In this document: piece by piece, positions 30,959 to 40,468 of the stretch
Position numbering within the stretch: position 1 is the stretch's first letter
Layout: each line of letters starts with the position of its first letter
From: Candidatus Thorarchaeota archaeon
Lineage (GTDB): Archaea > Asgardarchaeota > Thorarchaeia > Thorarchaeales > Thorarchaeaceae
Assembly: GCA_016933575.1 (NCBI GenBank)
Contig: JAFGAR010000005.1
Location: forward strand, 1-64,000
DNA length: 64,000 nucleotides
Direction of reading: 5' to 3'
Translations under genes and position numbers: made by a program
Notes under the pieces: generated by a model
The model's database searches: none
Told to the model about the DNA's origin: nothing
Seen by the model: the letters and a program-made list of their open reading frames with translations, nothing else

Positions 30959-31225
30959 CTACATGCGAGATACTCGTTCGACTTCGACCTGTGATACGCC
31001 TTCAATAGCGCTAATCGCAGTTTCGATGTCATCAGTACCACCCATGGACTCTTCTCGTGCAAGATTCATCCGGATTGCTTTCAGGCCAAAAGCTACTGGT
31101 TGAGTTTCAGTTGCACCAATATCGGTCCCCTCTGGAACAGCACTCTTGATTCGCTCAAGGAGATCATCCAAGTCTATGTCTACGCCATCCGGCATTACCT
31201 TGATTGTCATAACTACTCTTGCCAT
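30959..31225 (-). CDS. ef1b: Translation elongation factor aEF-1 beta
   Basis: VVMTIKVMPDGVDIDLDDLLERIKSAVPEGTDIGATETQPVAFGLKAIRMNL. Confidence 0.92.
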   Translation of the reverse strand: MARVVMTIKVMPDGVDIDLDDLLERIKSAVPEGTDIGATETQPVAFGLKAIRMNLAREESMGGTDDIETAISAIEGVSQVEVERVSRM

Positions 31226-31247
31226 TGAATCTCATCTCCGTCTGGTT

Positions 31248-31415
31248 CTATGGGCCTTCAAAACCACAGTTTGGGCAGGTGTATCTATTGGAAAAGCGTC
31301 TGCATGATTCGCAACGCCAAATTGTAAATTCACCACATGATGGGCACTGGAACTTGACGCTATTCTCTTGCGGGGAAATTGAAGAGTGGCAAGATGTACA
31401 CCTAGTAGCTTTCAT
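31248..31415 (-). CDS. Zn-ribbon RNA-binding-type small protein (not in the supplied ORF track)
   Basis: Hand translation: [55 protein letters not shown] (55 aa). It has four CX2C pairs and lies directly upstream of aEF1B, as is common in archaea. Confidence 0.9.
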   Translation of the reverse strand: MKATRCTSCHSSISPQENSVKFQCPSCGEFTIWRCESCRRFSNRYTCPNCGFEGP

Positions 31416-31574
31416 TATTGTAAACCATCACCAGAAGGGTTGTAACCGACACACACTGTACCAGTTTTGGCCCCGATTTGACCAGTTGTTATAAAGTTGT
31501 CGAAGTGTAATTCCTCTCAAAAGAATAAAAGGCCTGATATCCATACTTTGGGTGAATTCCAAGGAGTTGATTGG

Positions 31575-32609
31575 ATGGGAACAAAACTCGCTGACATTAT
31601 TGAGGCACAAACACTCGCGCTCACAGATCTTTCAGGTAAGACTTTGGCTATTGATGCCTTCAACACTATCTATTCCTTTCTTGCAACAATTCGTCAACCT
31701 GATGGAACCCCACTCACTGATAGACATGGGCGAGTCACAAGTCATCTCAGCGGTCTATTCTACCGAAATGTCAACCTGCTCGAAAACGGAATAAGTCCAG
31801 TCTATGTCTTCGATGGAGAATCCCCAGAGCTGAAAGCAGCTGAAGTGCAGAGAAGACGTGAGATTCGTGATAGCGCATACGAAGAATGGAAGATTGCTAA
31901 AGAAGAGGGACGAATTGAAGATGCGAGACGAGCCGGACAAGCTAGTTCAAGGCTCACAGGTCCTATGATTGATGAATCCAAGGACCTATTACACGCCCTT
32001 GGAATACCTGTGATTCAAGCGCCTTCTGAAGGGGAGGCAATTGCTGCTCAGATGGCCAGAGACAATCTTGTTTGGGCAAGTGCAAGCCAAGACAATGACT
32101 CTTTGTTATACAACTGTCCCAGAATGATTCGAAACCTATCAATATCTGGTCGTCGAAGGGTCGCTAGATCTCAGAAGTATAAGAACATAGATCCGGAATT
32201 AATAGTACTTGACATCAATCTAAAATTACTTGGAATATCTAGGGAACAACTCATCGATATTGCGATTCTCGTGGGAACTGACTACAACGATGGGGTCAAA
32301 GGAATTGGTCCCAAGACAGCACTAAAGCTAGTCAAGGGTCATTCTAATCTCGAGGGAATTGAAAAGGACCGTGGCGAGAAATTTGACATTCCTTATGATG
32401 AAATCCGCGAAATCTTTCTACATCCACCAAAGATGGACATCTCAGCCCCCAAATGGACTGATCCAAAACCTAATGATATTGTCAAAATACTCTGTAAGGA
32501 ACACGATTTTAGTGATTCACGTGTTGAAAAATCACTAGAACGACTTCATGAAGCCTTAGAAGAAAACAGAGGATCAACCCATCAGAGCGCGCTCTCAGAT
32601 TTCTTTTAG
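31575..32609 (+). CDS. fen: Flap endonuclease 1
   Basis: IDAFNTIYSFLATIRQPDGTPLTDRHGRVTSHLSGLFYR, QAPSEGEAIAAQMA, SQDNDSLLY, GTDYNDGVKGIGPKTAL. Start set to the internal ATG of ORF 31497..32609. Confidence 0.96.
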   Translation: MGTKLADIIEAQTLALTDLSGKTLAIDAFNTIYSFLATIRQPDGTPLTDRHGRVTSHLSGLFYRNVNLLENGISPVYVFDGESPELKAAEVQRRREIRDSAYEEWKIAKEEGRIEDARRAGQASSRLTGPMIDESKDLLHALGIPVIQAPSEGEAIAAQMARDNLVWASASQDNDSLLYNCPRMIRNLSISGRRRVARSQKYKNIDPELIVLDINLKLLGISREQLIDIAILVGTDYNDGVKGIGPKTALKLVKGHSNLEGIEKDRGEKFDIPYDEIREIFLHPPKMDISAPKWTDPKPNDIVKILCKEHDFSDSRVEKSLERLHEALEENRGSTHQSALSDFF

Positions 32610-32718
32610 CTTTCATAGGAAAACAGAGATAAATCAAACACTCTGAGATGAACTAGTTCCCGTGACTCATAAATAGCTAGAAACCTATCAATAGTTGTGG
32701 AAAAGGAGAACCCCACAT

Positions 32719-33423
32719 ATGCAAGAAAGAATGACTGCAGTCAGAGCATCAGTGTCTGACATTGTTAATGGAAAATTTGGAGAGGGAAATGGTGCCCATG
32801 TAATCTCTCCTCTTGGTGTAGAACTTAGGCGGGTGGTCCTCGTCGGGTTTGTAGTGAGTAGATTTCAGAAGAGTGCTGATTCCGATGGAAAACGGTTTGA
32901 GAGCATCACACTCGATGATGGCACAGATACAATCCGTATCAAAGTGTGGGGTGAAGAAGATGCTGCATTACTCAAGGATGTAAAGGAAAACATCCTTGCA
33001 CTTGTCATAGGAAAAATCAGAAAATATGAAGATGAGATCTATATCATTCCAGAGATTGTGCGAGAACTAAAGGACCCCAATTTTATGGGCTTGCACATGG
33101 TACAGAGATATCAGGCTATTCTCACACGTAGTGGTGTATCAATGCCTGTCACTGCTGAAAGCGGTCAACAATTACTCACACAATCTCCTGCAAGGATGAA
33201 GGCTGCAACTCTTGGAGGTGTAGCAAAACAAATCCTCAACTTCATCGAACTACATGCTGATCCTGAGGCTTCTCCACCTCAGGGGGTTCATATGCAAGAC
33301 ATTGTGGCTTTCTTCAAGGGAAAAGGACACGAGTCCATGGACATCCAAGTGAAGGTCTTTGACTTATTGGCTGATGGACTGATCAGTGAGATTGATCCAG
33401 CTCGATATCTTCCTGCTAGTTAG
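32719..33423 (+). CDS. RPA-like OB-fold protein with C-terminal winged-helix-like region
   Basis: RVVLVGFVVSRFQKS...ITLDDGTDTIRIKVWGEEDA...LVIGKIRKYEDEIYIIPEIVRE. The first ATG in the ORF is at 32719. Confidence 0.82.
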   Translation: MQERMTAVRASVSDIVNGKFGEGNGAHVISPLGVELRRVVLVGFVVSRFQKSADSDGKRFESITLDDGTDTIRIKVWGEEDAALLKDVKENILALVIGKIRKYEDEIYIIPEIVRELKDPNFMGLHMVQRYQAILTRSGVSMPVTAESGQQLLTQSPARMKAATLGGVAKQILNFIELHADPEASPPQGVHMQDIVAFFKGKGHESMDIQVKVFDLLADGLISEIDPARYLPAS

Positions 33424-33481
33424 TGATATCAACAGCCACCAGAACAATACCTTCAATAGTGTTCAATGAGGAATTTCAACT

Positions 33482-33895
33482 ATGGACGACTACGATAACC
33501 TTCTTGAGCGAGCAAGAGCTCAAGTCCCTGAAGATGCATTCAAGCGCTCTGGTGAACGATTCAAGGTACCTGAAGTACAATTGATGGTCCAAGGCAACCG
33601 TAGCATGTGGCAGAATTTTCAGGACATCATCAACGTTCTCAACCGACCCGGTAGGGAGGTCTTGAAGTTTGTATCAGGACAGCTTGGAACTGCTGGAAAT
33701 GTTGAGGGTGGTAATGCAATCTTCAATGGTAAGTTCACAGCAGAACTGGTGAACGAAGTCCTTCTCCGCTACATCGATTCCTATGTGATATGCCCAGTCT
33801 GCACTCGTCCTGATACTGAGATCACTAAGGAACGAGGAGCATATTATTTGATCTGCTCCGCTTGTGGCGCGAGAACGGCTATTAGGCCTGTTTAG
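33482..33895 (+). CDS. Translation initiation factor aIF2 beta
   Basis: LLERARAQVPEDAFKRSGERFKVPE...LLRYIDSYVICPVCTRPDTEI...LICSACGAR. Confidence 0.96.
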   Translation: MDDYDNLLERARAQVPEDAFKRSGERFKVPEVQLMVQGNRSMWQNFQDIINVLNRPGREVLKFVSGQLGTAGNVEGGNAIFNGKFTAELVNEVLLRYIDSYVICPVCTRPDTEITKERGAYYLICSACGARTAIRPV

Positions 33896-33919
33896 AATCA
33901 AATCAATTCTTCTCTATTT

Positions 33920-34066
33920 TCAATTTGGAGGAAGTTTGAAAATACCTGGTTGTGCATCTGCTTTCGAGTGACAGCTTTTGCATAGAACCAGAAGCCACTC
34001 ATCAGGATAATCATTTGGATTACACCCTTTGTCAATCCAATCATCCAACGGAGAAGCATTCAGTTC
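33920..34066 (-). pseudogene. Possible HNH/Zn-finger-like coding remnant or TTG-initiated mini-ORF
   Basis: Frame open for 48 codons: ELNASPLDDWIDKGCNPNDYPDEWLLVLCKSCHSKADAQPGIFKLPPN*; no ATG. Confidence 0.35.
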
Positions 34067-34115
34067 TTAGATTCTAAATTTAAAAGACTATTCAGATAGC
34101 CATTAGAGGAATAGA

Positions 34116-34568
34116 ATGATGTTTGATAGAATTATGAATGAGATCAAAGACGCTTTTCTAATCAATCAAGAAATTATGCTGAAGGCAGGAATTGAAGAGA
34201 ATGATGTGTTTCCTGAAGAGTTGATAGAATACTTTTCAGGTAAAACCCCCTCTGATGATATGACTACCTTGGAAGATGTTCTTTCGCACCGATGGCTCTT
34301 ACTACATGAGTTAGCAGAACTAAAGAATTTGAAACATAAGGGGTATCGAATCTCAAGAACGCTTGTATGGGAGCATTATGAAGATGTTCTTGATGCACAT
34401 ATTATAGCCACCACGCTTGAGCTAAGGATGGCTTTGGAGTACAATGACGTTGATTGGGTTAAGGCGCGTGTCAGACTAATTCCATCATGGCTTGAAGATC
34501 CAAATGTATCGCAGAATTTCCGAAAGGCTTGTGAAACTCTAACAAAAGAGTATACGACCGAAATCTAA
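34116..34568 (+). CDS. Conserved-looking hypothetical protein
   Basis: ATG start and upstream purine-rich sequence; 150 aa, helical. Confidence 0.6.
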   Translation: MMFDRIMNEIKDAFLINQEIMLKAGIEENDVFPEELIEYFSGKTPSDDMTTLEDVLSHRWLLLHELAELKNLKHKGYRISRTLVWEHYEDVLDAHIIATTLELRMALEYNDVDWVKARVRLIPSWLEDPNVSQNFRKACETLTKEYTTEI

Positions 34569-34676
34569 CATTGAGGTACTAGTGAGGTCTTATGATTTAA
34601 CAGAGAACTTCATAAGGACACACCAAGAGTCTATATTGAACTTGGACTTCCAACGTATAAACCGGAGAGTTCAATC

Positions 34677-34976
34677 ATGCCTCAAGTCTACCTGCGTGTC
34701 AGCGAAACTCACGACCACTATGTTGTTGCAATATGTGACAAACCACTTCTGGGCAAGACCCTCACTCAAGGTGCAATCAAGTTCAAAATAAGTGAGGAGT
34801 TCTATGGAGGTGACTTGGTTGACCAAAAGACTTGCCTCAGCCACCTTGAAAGGGCGACGATTGCCAATCTAGTGGGTAAAAAGTCAGTCCAGACTGCAAT
34901 CAATGCTGGACTGGTACATGAACAGGCTGTCATCTATATCGAAGGACACCCGCATGCACAATGGGTCAAACTTTGA
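34677..34976 (+). CDS. DUF424 family protein
   Basis: YLRVSETHDHYVVAICDKPLLGKTLTQG...FKISEEFYGGDL; located close to aIF2beta. Confidence 0.8.
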   Translation: MPQVYLRVSETHDHYVVAICDKPLLGKTLTQGAIKFKISEEFYGGDLVDQKTCLSHLERATIANLVGKKSVQTAINAGLVHEQAVIYIEGHPHAQWVKL

Positions 34977-34993
34977 TTCTGTTATCTGATTGA

Positions 34994-35377
34994 TTAGTGG
35001 CTATGAACTCCACCGCCAGAACAAAGACCATCACGGTCCATCATCTGACTTCGACCAGCGATATACTTGTGAACTGCCTCTCCAGCTGTTTCGCCTTCTC
35101 CTCTAACAACGGTCAATCCTACTTGCTGAGCCACCATGTATGGTCTCATGCCCATACCCATCGTTATGAGGACATTTACTCCAAGATTAGCTAGATTGTT
35201 CACTGGTTCTGCGCATGAACTGTGTGAGAGATTTGGAACAGACATAACATCAACAATCTCTCCATCCTTTACAGTTGATACAATAAACGCTTTACAGTGG
35301 CCAAAATGTCCACTCACAGGGCTATCAAGCCCGTTATCAATGTCTGCAGTTACTGCTATTTTTTCAATGCTCATCAT
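34994..35377 (-). CDS. Dinitrogenase iron-molybdenum cofactor-binding (NifX/NafY-like) protein
   Basis: IAVTADIDNGLDSPVSGHFGHCKAFIVSTVKDGE...VNVLITMGMGMRPY. Confidence 0.87.
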   Translation of the reverse strand: MMSIEKIAVTADIDNGLDSPVSGHFGHCKAFIVSTVKDGEIVDVMSVPNLSHSSCAEPVNNLANLGVNVLITMGMGMRPYMVAQQVGLTVVRGEGETAGEAVHKYIAGRSQMMDRDGLCSGGGVHSH

Positions 35378-35808
35378 TCATCACTTTCTCTCTTCTTTTT
35401 GTCCCATCGAAGCCATCGTAGTCTCTTTGAACCACATTGCTTGCAAGTGCTCTTATCTTCAGAACTCATGTCCATAGTAGCCCCACAGTCCAAGCATTCT
35501 AAGGTCCCACTTCCATCAGTCAAGACGTATCTTCCTCCTTCAATGCGGAGAACAAATCCTTGAACCAACATCTTTGCTACTTTTCCTCTCGCTGAAGATA
35601 GGACTCTGTTGAACGTTGGCTGACTGATGTGCATTTCTACACTTGCTTCTCTCTGGCTAAGACCTTCAAAGTCTGCCAGTCGAATCGCCTCGAATTCATC
35701 AATAGTAACTAGAATCTCATCCAATTCTTTTGCTGGTATTCCTGCCGGCTTATAGACTGACACAGGTGGTTCTCGTGTGACAATTCGATGCCGTTTTCTT
35801 CGAGGCAT
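35374..35808 (-). CDS. DUF134 predicted HTH regulator with C-terminal Zn-ribbon
   Basis: VYKPAGIPAKELDEILVTIDEFEAIRLADFEGLSQREASVEMHISQPTFNRVL; CLDCGA...CKQCGSK. Overlaps the NifX-like gene. Confidence 0.88.
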   Translation of the reverse strand: MPRRKRHRIVTREPPVSVYKPAGIPAKELDEILVTIDEFEAIRLADFEGLSQREASVEMHISQPTFNRVLSSARGKVAKMLVQGFVLRIEGGRYVLTDGSGTLECLDCGATMDMSSEDKSTCKQCGSKRLRWLRWDKKKRESDE

Positions 35809-35910
35809 ATGTTTTCACCAGAACAGACTAACAAAAGACTTGTGCTCTTACCTAATTCTTGAGGAACAGTCGAATAGTCCACATTTTAAGCACAAAAATA
35901 CAGCATTTTA

Positions 35911-37023
35911 TTGTTGATGCCTGTGACAGCCCCATGTTATATCTGTGGTAAGAAGTCGGTTATTGATGGCTTATGTGCGACCTGTTATGACGAAGGCCAT
36001 CCATTGATTGAGATCTCGACGCCACTGACATTACTTGCATGTAAAAAATGTGGAGCTATAAAGGTTCCCGGGGGTTGGAGAAAGGTATCTTCCAGATATG
36101 AATCACCTGAAGAGCTTGCAGATTATCAGATTGACATTGTTCTTCAAAATGAGATCAAGTATCTTGTTGATGATGTTAGTATTTCTTTAGAAGAGATTAG
36201 AAAGCTTGATCGGGTGACCCACTTGGTCATCCAGGCGATTGGAAAATCTCATGAGAAACTTCCGCTGCATGAGGAAAAGTATCCAGTAGAGATTCGATTC
36301 AGTTATGGTACATGTGATACTTGTGGAATGTTAAGTGGAGGGTATTATGAGGTCACTCTTCAAATCCGTGCAGATGGTCGAGAATTAAATGACACAGAAA
36401 GAAGAGATATTGAAAAATTAGTGACCAATATGACTGTTGCAAAATACACTTCTGATGACAAGGCCTTTGTAACCAGTATGACCGAGGACAAATATGGTCT
36501 TGACATTCTAATTGGGTCTGAAAACCTTGGCAAGACTATAGCTGACGAACTTGAAGCTCGATACCTTGCTGAGCGCAAGGAAAATTACAAGCTAATTGGG
36601 GAAGATAAGACTGGGAAGAGGAAATATCGCATAACGATACTGATTAGACTTCCTCGATTCTCTGTGGGCGATTTCGTTCTAGTGGATGAACGACCTTGCC
36701 AGATACTTGCAATGACCAGGAATAATCTCACATGCTTCGACTTGAAGAGCAGAGCACGCTTCACCATGAATCCCCAGAGTGCACGTTGGCGGACATTGCA
36801 GTTTTTAACCCCTCAGTCTGAAAGTCGTGAGTTTATGATCGTCACTCATGTCTACGGGCAACCCGTCCAGATTATGGACTCGACAAACTTTGTAATCACT
36901 TATGTGGATGAAGATCTGTTCGAGGGTGAAATAAACACTGGAAGTAAAATTTTTGGAGTCGTCTTTGAAGATAGACTGTACTTACTACCTACTCAAAATC
37001 AGAACAACGAGAACGAGGTGTGA
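35911..37023 (+). CDS. NMD3-like 60S/50S export/biogenesis protein
   Basis: CYICGKKSVIDGLCATCYDEGHPLIEI...CKKCGAIKVPGGW plus NMD3-type central domain. Confidence 0.85.
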   Translation: MLMPVTAPCYICGKKSVIDGLCATCYDEGHPLIEISTPLTLLACKKCGAIKVPGGWRKVSSRYESPEELADYQIDIVLQNEIKYLVDDVSISLEEIRKLDRVTHLVIQAIGKSHEKLPLHEEKYPVEIRFSYGTCDTCGMLSGGYYEVTLQIRADGRELNDTERRDIEKLVTNMTVAKYTSDDKAFVTSMTEDKYGLDILIGSENLGKTIADELEARYLAERKENYKLIGEDKTGKRKYRITILIRLPRFSVGDFVLVDERPCQILAMTRNNLTCFDLKSRARFTMNPQSARWRTLQFLTPQSESREFMIVTHVYGQPVQIMDSTNFVITYVDEDLFEGEINTGSKIFGVVFEDRLYLLPTQNQNNENEV

Positions 37024-37127
37024 GAAAGGCTATTGACTCAATCAATTCGGTACTCTTAAATGTCTCACTTCCGAATCAAGATTAATCGCTACAGGACTTT
37101 GGTCCAGCGGTTTACCGGAGGAATATT

Positions 37128-37457
37128 TTGTCCTATAAGAAACGTGGTGGTCAACCACCTACAAGTCCAACCGAACCCATGAGAGTCAGGACTCCAAATA
37201 AGAACGATGGAGAGATGTTTGGAATAATAATTCAGATGCTAGGTTATGATAGAGTCCGAGTTAGATGCGAAGATGGTAACATAAGAGTTGGTCGTATTCC
37301 TGGTCGTATGAAAAAGAGGGTTTGGATGAGAGTTGGTGACACGGTTCTTCTTGTCCCTTGGGATTTTCAAACCGAAGAGAAGTGTGATGTCATATACCGA
37401 TATCGTGGAAATGAGCTAGATTGGCTTGAAAAACGCGGAATTCTCAAGATGTTTTGA
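37128..37457 (+). CDS. Translation initiation factor aIF1A
   Basis: TTG start after GGAGG; MFGIIIQMLGYDRVRVRCEDGNIRVGRIPGRMKKRVWMRVGDTVLLVPWDF. Confidence 0.96.
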   Translation: MSYKKRGGQPPTSPTEPMRVRTPNKNDGEMFGIIIQMLGYDRVRVRCEDGNIRVGRIPGRMKKRVWMRVGDTVLLVPWDFQTEEKCDVIYRYRGNELDWLEKRGILKMF

Positions 37458-37518
37458 TGAAGCTAAGCCTTTTCTGAAATCTGCATATTACTAATGTAGA
37501 TGAATATACCTACATACA

Positions 37519-38325
37519 TTGGGATGGCATTATCAATTGAAGCGAGCAGAGAAAGAATACGAACGGTATCAGTCTGAGTTGGATAACCGCAGAATGAAAC
37601 GTCGTAAGGATGTGGATGAATTCAAAGTAGTAGAAGGTGTCATCGATCCTCCCACCTTGAAAATTCTCTATAAACTTCTGAATCGCGGTATTATCAAGGC
37701 TCTACATGGAGCAATCAGTACAGGAAAAGAAGCAAACGTGTATAGGGGAATTGATAGTGATGATCATCCTGTTGCTGTGAAAATCTATCGGGTCAGCACA
37801 GCAGAGACTGATTTCATGTTAGAATACATCATCGGAGATCCTAGGTTCAAGAAAGTAAAACGCCAGAGTCGAGCTTTGATTCCCCAATGGGCTATGAAAG
37901 AGTTCGTTAATCTCAAACGCTATCATGGCGCAGGTATTCGCGTTCCAAGACCTATTGATATTGAACGAAATGTGTTGATCATGGAATTCATAGGCGATGT
38001 TGAACAGACTCTTCCGGCTCCTCTCCTGAAGAATGTTGAAATTCCATCCCCTGTAGACACATTCAATGAGATAATTGACATGATTGAAAGAGGATATACA
38101 AAGGCAGAGCTAGTGCATGCAGATCTCAGTGAATATAACATTCTTTGGGACAATGGTCCTGTCTTCATTGATGTTTCTCAGTCTGTTCTCCTCACCCACG
38201 GTAATGCCAAAAAGTACCTCCTCCGTGATATTCAAAACATAACTCATTTCTTCACGAAACTTGGTGTAGCAACTGAAGACCCTGAGAATATTGCCCGACA
38301 GATTATTGCAGAAGGTGTGAGCTAA
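37519..38325 (+). CDS. rio1: RIO1-type serine protein kinase
   Basis: GAISTGKEANVYRG, VAVKIYRVSTAETDFM, LVHADLSEYNILW, VFIDVSQSV. Confidence 0.95.
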   Translation: MGWHYQLKRAEKEYERYQSELDNRRMKRRKDVDEFKVVEGVIDPPTLKILYKLLNRGIIKALHGAISTGKEANVYRGIDSDDHPVAVKIYRVSTAETDFMLEYIIGDPRFKKVKRQSRALIPQWAMKEFVNLKRYHGAGIRVPRPIDIERNVLIMEFIGDVEQTLPAPLLKNVEIPSPVDTFNEIIDMIERGYTKAELVHADLSEYNILWDNGPVFIDVSQSVLLTHGNAKKYLLRDIQNITHFFTKLGVATEDPENIARQIIAEGVS

Positions 38326-38326
38326 A

Positions 38327-38893
38327 TTGGCATTCAAAGATATCATTAGAGTTCCCCAAGACAGAATTGGTGTAATCGTCGGACGTAATGGTAAGGTACG
38401 AAAAAGAATAGAAGAATTGACTAATGTCAAACTCGACATAGACTCAGAAGGCATAGTGACAATCAGTAGTCCATCTGGCACAGAAGATCCTATTCTAGCA
38501 TGGAAAGCAAGAGATATTGTTCGAGCAATCGCAAGGGGCTTTAGTCCAAAGAATGCCATGACTCTCATAGATGAAGACGCAATGCTGCTTGTAATTTCAC
38601 TTCGTGATGTTGTTGGCACATCTCCTAATCAGATAAAACGGGTTGCAGGGAGAATAATTGGTGAGAATGGTAGGACCCGACGAGTGATTGAACAGGTCAC
38701 AGAGACCAAACTTGCAGTCTATGGCAGAACTATTTCTATTATTGGAATGAATCCTGGACTTGATTACGCTCGCAGAGCTATTGACATGTTAATTGCTGGA
38801 GCACCACATAGTGCTGTATATGCCAGGCTCGAGAATATGCGTCGTGACATGAACCGTCAACGAGCAGAACTGTGGGAGGAAACAGACCTCTAG
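38327..38893 (+). CDS. KH-domain protein (PNO1/Dim2-like)
   Basis: RVPQDRIGVIVGRNGKVRKRIEELTNVKLDID; second KH RVAGRIIGENGRTRRVIEQVTETKLAVYG. Confidence 0.92.
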   Translation: MAFKDIIRVPQDRIGVIVGRNGKVRKRIEELTNVKLDIDSEGIVTISSPSGTEDPILAWKARDIVRAIARGFSPKNAMTLIDEDAMLLVISLRDVVGTSPNQIKRVAGRIIGENGRTRRVIEQVTETKLAVYGRTISIIGMNPGLDYARRAIDMLIAGAPHSAVYARLENMRRDMNRQRAELWEETDL

Positions 38894-38941
38894 CTATCTG
38901 TGTAATACCCCGTCTAATATCGCAAGTTCTCGAATACACTC

Positions 38942-40468
38942 TTGAGCAACATGAACCAAAAGACACCTCTTGAAACAACGTTTGGCAGTATCTCTCCAGC
39001 TGAGTTTTTCTACAGAAACCGGCAGATGGCAGGTTTTGGCAACTCTAGTCAGGCCGTCTATTCAACAATAAGAGAACTCGTGGAGAATAGTCTAGATTCG
39101 TGTGAAGATGCAGAAAGATATCCTGACGTCCATATCAGAATCTCATGTGAAGAGTCTGACATTCTCTCAGTTCGTGTTGCTGATAATGGAACTGGTGTCC
39201 CTGCTGAATATGTACCAGAAGCTTTTGGAAAAATTCTCTTTGGCAGTAAATATCATGAACGACAAAGACGAGGCACGTTTGGACTTGGTGTGACGATGGC
39301 AGTCCTTTACGGACAAATTACTGCCAATTCTCCAGTTCTTATCCACACGAGAAGTAGAAATACAAGTGGTACGGAATATACACTCTTCATTGATGTCGAA
39401 TCAAACGAACCTCTGATAGAAGCAACCAACCTCCAAGAAAGAGAATATGAAGGAACAACGATCACACTTAGAATTCAAGGTGATTTGAAACGTGTTCAAG
39501 AGCGTATTGTTGAATATCTGCGTCTTACTGCAGTATCTACACCCCATTCAAAAATCTCACTAGATATAGATGGTTCAGAAACTATCGAATTCGGAAGATG
39601 GTCTAATGAGATTCCACCCCTTGTACTGAGTTCAAAGCCACACCCTCGAGCCGCAGATTTGGAGTTGTTACGCCGTTTCATGCAAAGAGTAGGCAACAAA
39701 CGGCTGCAAGATTTCTTAATTGATTCATTTCAGAAGGTTGGTGTGAAGACATCTACGCGCTTTTTGAGGTTCATCTCGTTCGATCCGAACCAAGAAACTA
39801 ACACATTGACGAGGGATGATTTGAGTCGAATCAGTGAAGCACTACGTAAGTATGATGACTTTGAGAGTCCAGACCCAAGAAGTCTAAGTCCTATCGGAAA
39901 GAGTCCTATCATTGATGGATTGAATTCGACATTCAACGTTTCAAATATTCACTATTCCATTCGTCCCCCCTCTGAGTGGCAAGGAAATCCATTCATTGTA
40001 GAAGGCGCAATTGTTCTCAGTGATGACTTCGCACGTTCTGAGATTCCAACTCTCTATCGTTTTGCTAATCGTGTCCCCCTTCTATACGACTCCAGTGAAG
40101 ATGTCATGACAAAGGCACTGAAACGAATTAACTGGAAACGATATACCATAGGTGCATCTTCTCCTGCTGCTCTCTTTGTTCATTTGTGTTCCACTCGAAT
40201 TCCTTACAAAGCCGCAGGAAAACAATCTATTGGTACAATCTCAGAAATCGAAAATGAGCTTCTATATCTGTTCAAAGAACTGGGTCGTAGATTCAATAAA
40301 GGGCTACGGAAAGAACAGAGATCCGTCCGTGAATCTAAGAAAATGCGTGAATTTGCTAGGACTTTCAGGAATCTCGTGAAATTTAGTGCAGATCTCGCTG
40401 ATTTTGAAGGAATCCCGAAGACTAGTCATCTAATACAACAACTATTCGAGGTCGCCTCTGATGAATGA
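38942..40468 (+). CDS. top6B: DNA topoisomerase VI subunit B
   Basis: TTG start; GHKL motifs IRELVENSLDSCEDA, VADNGTGVPAEYVPEAFGKILFGSKYHERQRRGTFGLGVTMAVLYGQ. Confidence 0.96.
   Translation: MSNMNQKTPLETTFGSISPAEFFYRNRQMAGFGNSSQAVYSTIRELVENSLDSCEDAERYPDVHIRISCEESDILSVRVADNGTGVPAEYVPEAFGKILFGSKYHERQRRGTFGLGVTMAVLYGQITANSPVLIHTRSRNTSGTEYTLFIDVESNEPLIEATNLQEREYEGTTITLRIQGDLKRVQERIVEYLRLTAVSTPHSKISLDIDGSETIEFGRWSNEIPPLVLSSKPHPRAADLELLRRFMQRVGNKRLQDFLIDSFQKVGVKTSTRFLRFISFDPNQETNTLTRDDLSRISEALRKYDDFESPDPRSLSPIGKSPIIDGLNSTFNVSNIHYSIRPPSEWQGNPFIVEGAIVLSDDFARSEIPTLYRFANRVPLLYDSSEDVMTKALKRINWKRYTIGASSPAALFVHLCSTRIPYKAAGKQSIGTISEIENELLYLFKELGRRFNKGLRKEQRSVRESKKMREFARTFRNLVKFSADLADFEGIPKTSHLIQQLFEVASDE

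Noticed and set aside
34994-35808. NifX-like gene as evidence for nitrogen fixation
   Set aside because: NifX/NafY-like small proteins paired with DUF134 are widespread in non-diazotrophs, and no nif structural genes are present.
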